DNA of 64,000 nt, from the NCBI GenBank assembly GCA_012064385.1, contig QRDG01000480.1:491358-555357 (forward strand). Direction: 5' to 3'. This DNA is from Puccinellia tenuiflora. Lineage: Eukaryota > Streptophyta > Magnoliopsida > Poales > Poaceae. A program made the position numbers and the translations under genes. The notes below the pieces were generated by a model that made no database searches, was not told the origin of the DNA, and saw nothing but the letters and a program-made list of their open reading frames with translations. Of the stretch, positions 53,749-64,000 are shown piece after piece (positions within the stretch are counted from its first letter, which is position 1; the number at the start of each line of letters is the position of its first letter).

Positions 53749-56429
53749 ATGGCCACCGCTGCACCATCTTCCTCCTCTCCGGCGGCCATCACCTGCCGAG
53801 GTAACCAATCCGTCCCCTCCTGAGCTCTGCTCCTTTGCTCCTGAATGTGTCCGCGTTTCCCGGTTTCTCCCGAATGACTCGTTGGTGTTTGGTGGCGCGC
53901 AGCGGCGGTGGCATGGGGTCCGGGGCAGGCGCTGGTGATGGAGGACGTGGAGGTCGCCCCGCCGGGGGCCATGGAGATCCGCGTCAAGGTCGTCTCCACC
54001 TCCATCTGCCGCAGCGACGTCACCCAGTGGCAGTCCACGGTACGCACCACCGGCACCACAAACAGCTTCTTCCTTCCGAGTCCCCCCTGCATTTGCATTT
54101 GTATTTCATTTCATTCCAAGTAAAACGCCACATTTGCCCTTCATCGCCTGGTAATTCTTCGTGTGCCTGTCTGGCTGATATCTGTTTTGTTCCGAACCGC
54201 AGGCGCAGCCCGATCTGTTCCCCAGAATCTTCGGGCACGAAGCATCCGGGTCCGCATCCCGATCTCTCTCACTGCCTTGTGAACAAACTGCTTGACGTTT
54301 AAAATGCTGACATTTTATCACCTTTGAACTGTAGAGTGGTCGAGAGCGTTGGTGAAGGGGTGACCGAGTTCCAAGTGGGTGACCACGCGCTCACCGTCTT
54401 CATTGGGGAATGCATGAGCTGCAAGCACTGCGCGTCGGGGAAAAGCAACATGTGCCAGAAGCTCGGCCTGGAGAGGAAGGGTGTCATGCACAGCGACCAG
54501 ACGACCCGCTTGTCGATCGGAGGGAAACCCGTGTACCATTACTGCGCGGTGTCGAGCTTCAGCGAGTACACGGTTGTCCACTCCGGTTGCGCGGTGAAGG
54601 TCAGCCCGACCATGCCCATGGACAGGATATGCCTGCTGAGCTGTGGCGTGTCTGCAGGTAACCATGTCCTCCTGAATATATATTATTGGTCATCTTGCAT
54701 GGCTGCATATCTTGATGATATCTGATCATCCACTTGTTCATTTGTTCTGTTAATCTATTCTTAAGGCCTTGGTGCAGCTTGGAATGTTGCCGATATAACG
54801 AAGGGATCAAGTGTAGTTATATTTGGTCTTGGAACTGTAGGACTTTCTGTGAGTATCTACAGAAGCTTTTGTCATAAGACAAGCAAACACTTATTAAGAA
54901 CTTCCATTCTGAGACCCATATCTGCTGTTGTAGGTAGCTCAAGGTGCTAAGCTACGGGGAGCTTCCAAGATTATTGGAGTAGATACTAATCCTGATAAGC
55001 AAGAAAAGGGTATTTTGCGATATATAAATAAAAATTGTATGCTTCTGTAGCAGCATTTTTCTCAACTTACTTGGTGTGTTTGTGGCACAGGGAAGGCTTT
55101 TGGTGTTACAGATTTTATTAATCCGGGTGAATTGAATGAACCTGTTCAGCAGGTAATTTTCGTTGAACTGACCGAGAAAATTGAAGTACTGATCACAGTT
55201 TATATGATTGTCTTACCTGCATCTTTGATGTACAATTGGCACTGTTTACAGAAACAAACTGTTGTGCCGAATCATAGACAGAAGTACGTATTAAATTGGG
55301 ACAAAGTCATAAAATAAAGCAAGACCATAGAAGTTCTTTGTCTAGGCAGTGTTTGTCAAACAAAATCGGGACATAGCATTGTGTTCAGCAAGAGCAAGCT
55401 TTCAGTTACACGGTTTGCCAATATGCTCTTATAGTAACTCCATTTTTAAGAGAGAAAAGCCAAAAAAGATGTGGCACTGGTGTCTCCACGGCATAGGTTT
55501 TAACCTATTTATCCCAACCTTATAATAAACATAGGAATGACGTTTTCTTCATCCTTGCAGGTAGTAAAACGGCTTACTGATGGAGGGGCTGATTACTCTT
55601 TTGAATGTGTGGGTGATACCGGAGTAGTCTCAAGTGCATTGCAATCTTGTTCTGATGTAATTACTAATCATATTTTCATTTCTAATAACCGTGTGCCAAA
55701 GCGTTTATTTATTATGTTGAGATGCATTTTCGCCTCTCATGTTTTGGTCTTGTCAGGGATGGGGAGTGACTGTAACTCTAGGTGTACCCAAAGCAAAGCC
55801 AGAAGTTTCTGCACACTATGGATTGCTTCTCTCTGGAAGAACACTGAAGGGGTCCTTGTTCGGAGGATGGAGACCCAAATCTGATATACCTTTGTTAGTG
55901 AAGAAGTATGCAAACAAGGTGATTTGGAAACTGTTGCAGAAGCAAATGTTTTTTAATGCTTTTCTCCATACACTCAGTTAACAGTATTACATTAAGCAAT
56001 CGAACTCATTATTTGTACTGGTGTAGTTAGTTTGTTCCTCTTTCGTGTGGTTGTCTGGTGGCGGAGGAAAATGGAAGCAATACTAGTAGAAAAGCTACGT
56101 CTCAGTCGACTGAGATTTTCTTGAGTCTCGGTCGATTTTCTTAAGTCACGAAGCTAAAGTTGCACTTTTCTAAATCGACTGAGACTTGAGAAAAATCTCA
56201 GTCGACTACGACTTGGTAAAACCGATACTAGTATGATGGATATTTGCGAGAAATTGTTTCAAAAGCATAGATCTCAAATATGCATTGACCATTCTGTTCT
56301 GTAACTTCTCAGGAAATCCAAGTTGATGGCCTTGTCACACATGATATGCCATTCACTGACATCAACAAGGCACTCGAACTGATGCTAGAAAACAGGTGTT
56401 TGCGATGTGTGATTCACATGCCAAAGTGA
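53749..56429 (+). CDS. Alcohol dehydrogenase-like 6 type zinc MDR enzyme
   Basis: Ten exons: 53749-53800, 53903-54039, 54203-54249, 54335-54657, 54766-54848, 54934-55009, 55091-55152, 55561-55656, 55757-55918 and 56313-56429, all GT-AG, 384 aa, the usual family length. It follows the Arabidopsis ADH-like 6 (At5g24760) type closely. Catalytic zinc ligands are Cys in TSICRSD, His in FGHEASG and Cys in LLSCGVSAG; structural zinc is held by the four Cys of CMSCKHCASGKSNMC. The Rossmann fold has GLGTVGLSVAQGAKL and an Asp in IIGVDTN, which favours NAD over NADP. The C-terminus is CLRCVIHMPK. It should be a cytosolic NAD-dependent oxidoreductase of primary alcohols/aldehydes; the physiological substrate of this subclass is not settled. 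All key residues are present. Intron 9 contains a small hairpin MITE. Confidence 0.93.
56089..56224. mobile_element. Hairpin MITE in an intron of the dehydrogenase gene
   Basis: A 136-bp element between direct repeats ATACTAGTA (56080-56088 and 56225-56233). Arms GTCGACTGAGATTTTCTTGA (from about 56106) and AAATCGACTGAGACTTGAG (from about 56172) pair over about 38 bp with a loop of about 30 bp. The 9-bp target duplication suggests a Mutator-type MITE. Confidence 0.7.
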
Positions 56430-57465
56430 TAGGATTGAATTATACACGAGAGCCACATATCTGTACAATTTTGCGGGTTTTCTCTTCAGTAATATTCCAC
56501 ATGATCTCGCTTTTCATCACATCAGCACATCCAAGTTCTTACATCTTTATTGGTCTTTCACCATGGAAGATTTGATGTTATAGTTGTTGAGAGGAATAAA
56601 AATTCTGATATTCCCTTTGAATCCTCATATGTACCATCTAAAAAATTATTCGTGTAATTTTTATTGTTCACACTGATTTTCTGGCGATTATAATGTTGTA
56701 TGTTTGTTCCGTGCATTGGCAAGACTGTTATTCTATGATTTGAGCTTCTTGGTTGGGATGAATTATGTAAAATTGGATGATATTAAAATGTGCATAAAAT
56801 TATTTCTTCAAAATATGTATGAGTTAACAGGTTACTTAGACCGATGACCATTGTTTGCTCATGCTTAATGAATTCTCTTTTGAAAATAATGAAACTCATT
56901 ATATTGCATGTGCTTTGAGGGGTACCCTCGGCAATTAAGCACTTTTAGTATAGACTAAAAATCAATTATGGAAGCTCCATGTTTCAAAATATCACTATGT
57001 ATTCTACTATGCGTCATAATGTGTATGAGTTAATATATACATACAATTTCTCTTCAAGTTAAAACAAGTTGTAGGTCCCCTTTTAGCCATTTTTGGCACA
57101 AAAAAGTCATCACGGAAGTTTGCAGAATGGACTGAAATCCCTCCTGTGATTTAAGTAAGCAGCACTGCATGAAAGGATATAGTGGATGCTTACTGTATGC
57201 ATCTGTAGCAAAATTGGTGACTAGAAATCTTTCAAGAAAAGACCCATCTGTACAACGCTCTTCAGATCCTTGGACCTTGCTGGGAACTCATTTTAACTGA
57301 TGGACAGTAATAAGACTGATTTCTCTTTCTGGCATTCAACATAATACACTTCGTTTCTCACTATTGTCATCTAAAGTGATGCAGAATTCATGTTCTTTGT
57401 CAGCAGCAGCGGAATACTTTTTTTATAAGAAAGCCTTCTTGCTTTCCTGAGCTTGGTAATAAACT
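56430..57465. other. Intergenic between two convergent genes
   Basis: The dehydrogenase (plus) and the BRO1-like gene (minus) end here tail to tail, about 1 kb apart. The DNA is AT-rich and holds both 3' UTRs; no gene or clear repeat was seen. Confidence 0.5.
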
Positions 57466-60395
57466 TCATCGGTGGTTAACTTCTTTCTTCCACAGTGGGT
57501 CTAACTGGGGAAGCTCGTATTCCTCGGGGTTCAGGGCCAACGGAAAATCTGGCAAAGGAGGTGGCGGTGTAATGATCTGGCTGGTTCCGGGGTTTGAAGT
57601 TCTGAATTGATAAACGTTTATGATCAGCATTTCTTCAGTGAAGATTAATAATTGTCAGCTCTTCTAGAACATCTAATTATTACCTTTCTTGGGTGTACAG
57701 GTCCTGGTTGTCCTGGAGCTTGCTTAATGTATCTCTTGGTATTCTGTCAAAAAGATATTTGGTTGTTCCGAAAGGAGTTGAGATCCTGCAACGATACATG
57801 TACAAAGGTCAGACTCATTTTAATTTCGAGCAAAATTCTGCAGTGATATTGGACTATACACTATGCAACAACAGCTTTCAAATGACAAGACTCGGTATTA
57901 TTTCCTCCTCATGCCAATTTTCATACTAGGTCTAGAAATTGCTGAATGGCACAGTACTAGTAGATTTTAGACAAATAAATCAATTGCTAAAGAAGACTAA
58001 ATATTTTCAAATGACCTTGATGTCGGAGAAGTTGAATGGAAGGCCTCTGAAGCCCTTTTGCTCTCTTTCAGAAACTCCTCTGATGCTTGTAGTGAGGACA
58101 TTGCCATCTCATGAGATTTTTCGGTGTCACCCTCATCAAGAATCAACCCATGGAAATAGTATGCAGCAGCCTGACAAATATAGAAAGACCAATAGTACCT
58201 GTTTAAATCTCTCTAGAAGGAAAAGTAAAGAGATCTACATATTTTCTATCGCCAGGTCGAAGAGAGTGCATGATCTGGTGAAAACTTCAATTTAAATTGG
58301 ATACGGTTTTGTTGCATCCAAATAGTTTTATTCCAGTTCAAGATACGGAACACATTTGCAATTTGAAAATCAAAATAATTAGAATTATGAGAAAATAGTG
58401 TTAAGCTGGTCTGCACACCTTTGCTTCAGCATACTTCCACTTTACAAATAATGTGTGCTTTTTCGCCCATCCATCTGACAAAGGAAGCTCTGGTATGCTA
58501 TCCTTAATCTGTAGAACAATAATTTATCGATTCAAGTGCAATAAGTTTTCGGAATAGCTTTTAATGCAAAATAAAATGATGTAGTATGATGGGAAAGAAC
58601 ATGTTCACATGCCCATAAGCCCTTGAAAATAGGTCACAGTGAAAGAAGAAACACCTGTTGCCAATACTTGACAATCTCGCAAGCTAAACGTCGTTTTACT
58701 GCTAAAGTGGCCTTTGGGTTATCAATTGCCAATCCAAGTTGCATATCAACTCCCTGCAGTATTTGAAGATGATAGGTCACTCCAGCTTTCCAAGAACAAG
58801 AGTACACTAGTAAATCCCTGAGTGTATCACATTTACTTGCAATCAAACCATATGAAGGAGTAAGATTAAATATTAAAGATATTTAGAATGCCTAAGCATA
58901 TAAGTGGATTCCTTTGGACTTAAAATGTGAAATCAAATGATTAACTTGTTGAAACAAGACGATGATAGAGAAAGAAAACAGTACTATCATTTGAATCAAT
59001 GCATTCACTTTGACTATGGTATAGTCAAACATGTGCAATCCACCAGGTATCACAAAATGTTGGTGGCCTAGAACCCTTATTACTAGTTTTAGTGATATTG
59101 AGAACCCTCTCTTCTTTAATAAAAAAATAAAATTGTTGGTCTTCTATGTAACTGAATTGAACTAGTTCCGTTTTGGAGAAGGTTATGAGCTAACCTATTT
59201 TTTTAAGGGCCTTATTCTTCGCACAAAAAGATGTTTGTTTTGTTACTTTTGAAAGAGTACCTGGCCAAGTCCTTGCAAGCTAAGTGCTTTTAGATTTCCT
59301 TCAGCTAGATCTACTGGGAGTACCCTTCTGAAATTAACATCAAAGAATAGAATTCAGTAGATCTCATTGCAATGTTGGGCTCTTTGAGACTTATAAACTG
59401 ACATCACCAAACATTAAACCTTTTCTCGGGTGGTATCTGCAGAAGTACTTGATTAACTGCACAATCCAAGTACCCAGCTGCTTTCAAGAAAACATCAACA
59501 GTGGCTCGCCTGCTCTCTGCACAGAACACATGTGTATTGCGTTGTCAGCACTTAGCACAATACACCAAAATCATGAAAATTAACAATGTTCTTAATCCAA
59601 GATGTAAGTACTGAACCACCAACCTTCAGAAACTCGCGGTCCATAGCCGTCACCATACGACCTAGGAAGAAGCAGGGAGTTGGCCTGCAGGAAGCACACC
59701 ATGGCCATCAGGTGCAGCACAGACAACACTTCATACCAAGCATCTGACATCGATGTCTCCTGCAATCAAACCGTAATCCAACTTTGAGCATCTTTACCCC
59801 AGCTTCAGTTCATCTATGAACATTGATGGACCCCCAGACTTACCACAGCATCATCTTCTTGGTTAGCCCAAACAAACAGTACTTTGTTTCTCTGCTCACC
59901 GCCTGCAACATCATGCATGATAAATCATTCCACAGCACTATCATAACAATAACAAAAAACAACAGTATAGGATAGGATAATCACTTTCTTTCACCAGTCC
60001 TAGCAGAACTGGCAGGTACTCCTCCAAAGCCTGGAGAAGATTAGCAGTGCTAGACCCTCCTGAAACCAACCAAAGGCTAGAGATCAAAACTAAACTTCTC
60101 ATATGTCACATGTAGCAGCTGTGCAGAACACACCCTACACACCGTGCCGCGACGCCGCAGCCCTTCGCCTCGGCTTCAGGGCCGCCGCTGATTCCTGCAT
60201 TGCCATTTCCACAACCCTTGCTCTTAGAGCCGACAGCCTCTCCACCGTGCTCTTGTCCAGGCGATCACCAAGAGACTGCGAGAAGTCTACGGTTCTCGGA
60301 ACCCGGAGCCCCGGAAGGAAGACGACCACCTCACCGACGCTTCTTGGCCTCCCCTGGCGCCCAACACCCGGATCCCTCGATGCCCCACAACCCAT
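57466..60395 (-). CDS. BRO1-like domain protein (At1g17940/At1g73390 type), MGCG N-terminus
   Basis: Eleven exons on the minus strand: 60143-60395, 59985-60059, 59844-59902, 59624-59759, 59420-59516, 59261-59327, 58655-58753, 58419-58508, 58016-58170, 57684-57785 and 57466-57601, giving about 422 aa. MGCGASR at the N-terminus fits myristoylation (Gly2) with acylation (Cys3), so membrane attachment is likely. Family blocks follow in order: VVVFLPGLRVPRTVDFSQSL, LLQALEEYLPVLLGL, KVLFVWANQEDDAV, MSDAWYEVLSVLHLMAM, YGDGYGPRVSEESRRATVD, LQGLGQGVDMQLGLAIDNP, KATLAVKRRLACEIVKYWQQ, KWKYAEAKAAAYYFHGLILD and, near the C-terminus, PDFPLALNPEEYELPQ. BRO1 domains bind ESCRT-III in endosomal sorting, but the role of this short plant subclass is not established. 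The open frame and splice sites are intact. Confidence 0.9.
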
Positions 60396-61243
60396 GGATC
60401 CGCAAGAATGGACTCGTCGAAAAGCCGGTGGTGGGGTACTTGGATGCTGTGACCTGGCCGTGTAGACTGAAGAACAAAGGAAGAAGTTTTATCCTAAGGG
60501 ATTTGTGGAGTGAAACCAAAGTTCAGTAATCGAGTGTTTGAAGATATTGACGACCAAGAGACGAAGTGGCAAGGAAGCAAGCCTGAAGATTCGAAGAAGA
60601 AACAAACGCCGATCGGCACAACAAGTTCAAAAGCAGCACAAAGATCCTTACCTTTGTTCCTACTTTACGGTGAAAGGCCTCCCCGGTTTTGCTCAGCGAC
60701 TACACTAATCTGAACCAAAACACATGCACCTTTAGCTCCCGTGAGCAACATCAAAAAGGGGAGTGCAACTTGAGCGAAATGGGAGGCCAAGTTGGCAGTG
60801 CCTTTGTGGGAAAGATAAACACATGGTGGATCAAGTTGTGTCATCTGAGAATTAATTAAAAGGCGCCTAGTACTGCTGCTCGAAAAGCAGCACTGTATCG
60901 CCTGATGCATGGAACTGGCCACTTGATGTTTGTGCCACGCTAATTCAGTCTTGAAGCAATGGAAGGGTTCACTGAAACTTCCTTTGCAAATATGTTGCCA
61001 CTAGCTGAAAATTCAGAGAAAAATAAGAGCTACGTACCTCAACCTTCGTGAAGAAATCTGTTTTGTTTCTACGGCGAAGATATGCTTCTAGAAGGAATCT
61101 CTTTCGATATACGGATGAACTTGATTTGGCGGGGTAGAATCGGAAGGGGACGAAGGCCTCTTGGTCTTGGATGTGATGAGCTAGCTGGAGGAAGAAGTCG
61201 AGAGGGACCAGAGGGGGCAATGAGTTGTTAAATGGTGACGTGT
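60396..61243 (-). promoter_or_regulatory. Probable 5' UTR with intron of the BRO1-like gene
   Basis: On the minus strand a TATA-like TTTAAATAG (61244-61252) is followed, about 30 bases on, by a pyrimidine-rich leader (about 61215 to 61038) ending at a donor GTACGTAG. An acceptor TTTGTTCTTCAG sits at about 60475, roughly 70 bases before the start codon. A 5'-UTR intron of about 560 bp is therefore inferred. No long coding frame occupies this span. Confidence 0.5.
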
Positions 61244-61252
61244 CTATTTAAA
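61244..61252 (-). promoter_or_regulatory. Probable TATA box of the BRO1-like gene
   Basis: TTTAAATAG on the minus strand precedes the pyrimidine-rich leader described for 60396-61243. The assignment is by position and sequence only. Confidence 0.45.
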
Positions 61253-62223
61253 GCTACGCTACGCGCTTGGTGATGTGTGGGCGCAACTGGCTTAATTGGC
61301 ACGCCACAATGAATAGGCGGGACACCTCGTCCTCGATCGGCACTTGCCATTTTGCCAACACAAAGCCATCGAGAGTGTGTTTCGTAGTTCTTTTGGGAAA
61401 AGGCAAACGCAGTGCTGAAATGGTGGCTACTACGTAGTAATTAATAATTCGTCTCCTTTCTTTTTCACCTTTCATCTTTTTGGTTCCATCCATATTTGTT
61501 GGTGTGTGTCTGTCTACTTCTTCTCCTAGTAGTGGCTGCTATAGTTGAACAGCAGTAGCATCAGAGATTCTGAGTGGGCTAGCTAGATTCAGCATTAGTG
61601 CACATGATAACAGAGCTGGTAGCCTGGTAGTACAAGGGTGAGAGCAGCCGAACAGGCACAGTACAACAAAGTCCACATTTCTCTCCTCCGAAGTGAACTT
61701 TCTTGACGAAGAAGAAATTCAGGAGGGAGTGTAAAATTCAGGACGAAGCGAACTTTCTTGACGAAGAAGAAATTCAGGAGGGAGTGTAAAATTCAGGACG
61801 AAGCGAAATGGTACCCGACCGGATTGGAGTTCTTCGCTTTCATCTCATGGAGGGTCCATCAAACCACCACATCTGCACTCTCTCTTTATCCAAAAAAAAC
61901 ATCTGCACTCTATCGATACTGGCTGCAAAGAAAGACGAAAGAGAAACATGTCTCTTTCACTTGTTTGGTGGCAGTGTTTTCTGATCGATAGGGCCGGCGA
62001 ATTTTGATTAGATCCGCTGGTCAGGTTGGTTAGCTGTTGGAACTTGGAGTTCCGGTAGGCACGAAGCACGTCGAGCAGCATTTACACTTCCTGATTTATG
62101 ATCCATCCGTGAAATAGCTGATGCTGCCTAGTGTATTGCTGAAAGCTCTACCTTGACTCACTCTTTTTTGCATAGCTTCACGGTGTGCTTGGCCCAAAAA
62201 AGGCCCTGTGTTACCGGGAACTG
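61253..62223. other. Intergenic with a 55-bp tandem duplication
   Basis: No gene is supported. 61690-61799 is a two-copy tandem repeat of 55 bp, each beginning GAAG(T/C)GAACTTTCTTGACG and differing at one base. Confidence 0.6.
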
Positions 62224-62231
62224 CAAATGGA

Positions 62232-62597
62232 GCTCGGGCTCCATGGTGCCGGCTTTTTTGAAAAATTCAAAATTTAAAGTTTTTAAAAAATCTGAAAAAA
62301 AAACTTAGATGTAGACAATGTTGCACTATATAAACATGTAAAATATCAACTGAAAATAACTCATATTATGGGCAATAAAAAGAGTGACAAAATCCGACCT
62401 TGTCATTTTTGCAATGTTCACTACTTGATGTCATTTTCTGTCATTTTTGCGTAGCAAAAAATACAAGATATTTCGAGTTGGCATTTTGCACATTGGTAGA
62501 ATACAGCATTGTCTACATCTAGGTTATTTTTCAGTTAAAAAAATTTTAAATGTTGTTTCCGAAATTCTTAAAAAAGGGCTCCCTAGATCTTGGGATA
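62232..62597. mobile_element. Fold-back MITE with 8-9-bp target duplication
   Basis: The repeats CAAATGGA (62224-62231 and 62598-62605) bound a 366-bp element. Inverted arms of roughly 110 bp share GGGCTCC, long A/T runs and TAGATGTAGACAATG. It has no coding capacity; superfamily hAT or Mutator. Confidence 0.7.
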
Positions 62598-62605
62598 CAA
62601 ATGGA

Positions 62606-62938
62606 TGAGATCGGATAATAATCTTTTCATAGCCTTTACCATTTTTTTTTATTTTTTTGACGGATTCGGAGCGGATCGAATAATGTTCGGATGCGGATCC
62701 GGATGCGGGTTATGTCGGATTACAGAATCGAAGCGGGAACAGATTGGTCTTGGATCGGAAGTGGACAAAAGTTATGAGCATACAACTTATTCAAACAACA
62801 TGATAAAAAGAAAAGTTATCCAAGCGCTAGACTTGTGTCAAAATTGCATATTTATTTGCGCGACATGTCAGCATGCGTGCTAGCACCACGTCACGAGCAT
62901 GTCCATACTCGGTGCAGTAGACTACTTTTTTTAGACAG
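62606..62938. other. Intergenic, no supported gene
   Basis: Contains a purine-rich GGATCGG/GGATGCGG stretch at about 62665-62765 of unknown origin. Nothing else was seen. Confidence 0.4.
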
Positions 62939-62940
62939 TA

Positions 62941-63100
62941 CTCCCTCCCCCGTTTTGAAATATAAGATGTCTTAGATTTAGGAATGGAGAGATGTATGGA
63001 TGTATTTAGACGTATTTAACGTGTAGATTCACACATTTCCATCCGTATGTAGACTATGTTGAAATATTTAAAACACCTTATATTTAGAAAACGGAGTGAG
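62941..63100. mobile_element. Stowaway MITE, 160 bp
   Basis: Ends CTCCCTCCCCCGTTTTGAAA and the complement of CTCACTCCGTTTTCTAAATA are flanked by TA on both sides (62939-62940 and 63101-63102). Inverted arms include ATATAAGATGTCTTA and its counterpart. Typical grass Stowaway. Confidence 0.88.
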
Positions 63101-63102
63101 TA

Positions 63103-64000
63103 GTAATTATCTTCTTTGTTTCCTGCTCAGCGGATGTGCTCGTGTGAGGTGTCCACTGCGCTGCCGCGGTAACCCACATCAACACAATTTTCTGACCAAG
63201 TTCTGGGTCGTGCGTCTGACCATGGCGCATGACATATGACACCGCCACTAGTTTAAAGTTTAAACACCGCACCATCGATGGAGTCGAATGCGTACGTGTT
63301 TGTAGCGGAGTACGTCCGCACGGCTGCTAGCTTCCGATGATCGATGGACATGTTTAAGCTTTATTAACTTAAAAAAAAAAAACAAAGCACGCGTACGTAC
63401 CACTACTACGTAGGCGTACGGTGCACACGGTCGTGGCACGCTAGGTGCCGAAGATTGCGACGACGATCCGTGGGCCGAACGGATCGAGCAGAGGCACCGC
63501 CGGAGCGCCGTCGACGTCCCACGTGGCGGTGGACCTCGTCCTGTCCAAATCCACAGCTTCCCGCCGTCGGAGGCAACCGGGATAAGGCGGCTGTCGTGTG
63601 CCGGAACGTCATTGTGCGGCGCTCGTGCGGAGGGAGGAGCTTTGTCCTCGGTCGCACGGCAGCTCGCGGATTGGCCCGTTCCGGCGTGGGCACGCCAAAA
63701 CGATCGCCCACCGGAGGAGGAGGAGGCGCCGAGCTGACGGCAGGTCGGCCGGCGGCGTAGGTTGCAACGGCTGGGGCAGTTCCGCGTTTTGCTGCGATGG
63801 GCTGGTGATTGAGCTCCAGCGAGGCGTGGTACGAGTGAAGCGGGCCGGCTGTGGGAAGGGAGGCGTGCTACGTACTGGAATGTACGTGTGAATTGGTTGG
63901 GCTATTTTGCGCACAGGGATGAATTGTCTCGTTTGGGCTGGATCGGCCGCATATAGGAAGGCCTGCTTCTCTACCGATTCCACGGCCCCGTCTGATTGAT
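63103..64000. other. GC-rich intergenic end of the window, no supported gene
   Basis: 63400-63960 is GC-rich and has overlapping open frames of 90-125 codons on both strands, but none shows a recognisable domain, start context or splice pattern. It could be the promoter side of a gene to the right of the window. Confidence 0.4.

Noticed and set aside
63406..63983. GC-rich overlapping frames at the right end as a gene
   Set aside because: Frames exist on both strands, with no conserved motif on either. It may be a promoter region of a gene outside the window.
1..64000. CRISPR arrays, bacterial operons or phage-type systems
   Set aside because: All supported genes are eukaryotic with spliceosomal introns. 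The regularly spaced CCGGAGACTCCGG units are LTR repeats without spacers of constant length.

Overview
This is plant nuclear DNA. GT-AG introns, GC-rich first exons, a nuclear-type tRNA-Thr, Stowaway and Mutator-type MITEs and large LTR elements point to a grass, most likely a Triticeae species (wheat, barley or Aegilops); the species is inferred, not proven.

Left part (1-9.6 kb): the 3' end of an ALIX/BRO1-like gene (plus), the single-exon chloroplast ferredoxin-thioredoxin reductase variable-chain gene (plus, 3371-3835), then solo-LTR-like repeat DNA with a nested LTR-like segment and a MITE. 9591-20530 is one complete LTR retrotransposon on the minus strand: 2.63-kb LTRs, 5-bp target duplication CCATC, initiator-Met primer site, polypurine tract, a broken gag and no pol. 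Its U3 holds an array of the dyad CCGGAGACTCCGG just upstream of the TATA box.

Middle (20.5-46.9 kb): nested fold-back MITEs; a myristoylation-motif gene of the At1g65710-like family (plus, 23792-25671); tRNA-Thr(AGU) at 26395-26468; a secreted 8-cysteine peptide gene (minus, 26842-27213); a LINE RNase H relic; a MULE with 9-bp target duplications; and a duplicated 3.5-kb gene. Copy A (32198-35182) and copy B (43104-46121) have the same eight exons with identical exon lengths, and each contains an internal tandem duplication of an exon-intron-exon-intron module. Between them lie an F-box gene (minus), two oppositely oriented retroposons of one family with 16-bp target duplications, and a Pack-MULE-like element carrying a HOTHEAD-type oxidoreductase fragment.

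Right part (46.9-64 kb): three intact multi-exon genes: a DUF639 membrane protein (plus, 10 exons), an alcohol dehydrogenase-like 6 type MDR enzyme (plus, 10 exons) and, tail to tail with it, a BRO1-like domain protein (minus, 11 exons, MGCG N-terminus). The last 3 kb hold MITEs and no gene I can support.

The genes are ordinary independent eukaryotic loci. I see no operon-like system or shared pathway. The most unusual signals are the palindrome array in the retrotransposon U3, the hairpin across its polypurine tract/LTR junction, and the gene duplicated as a whole that also contains duplicated exon modules.
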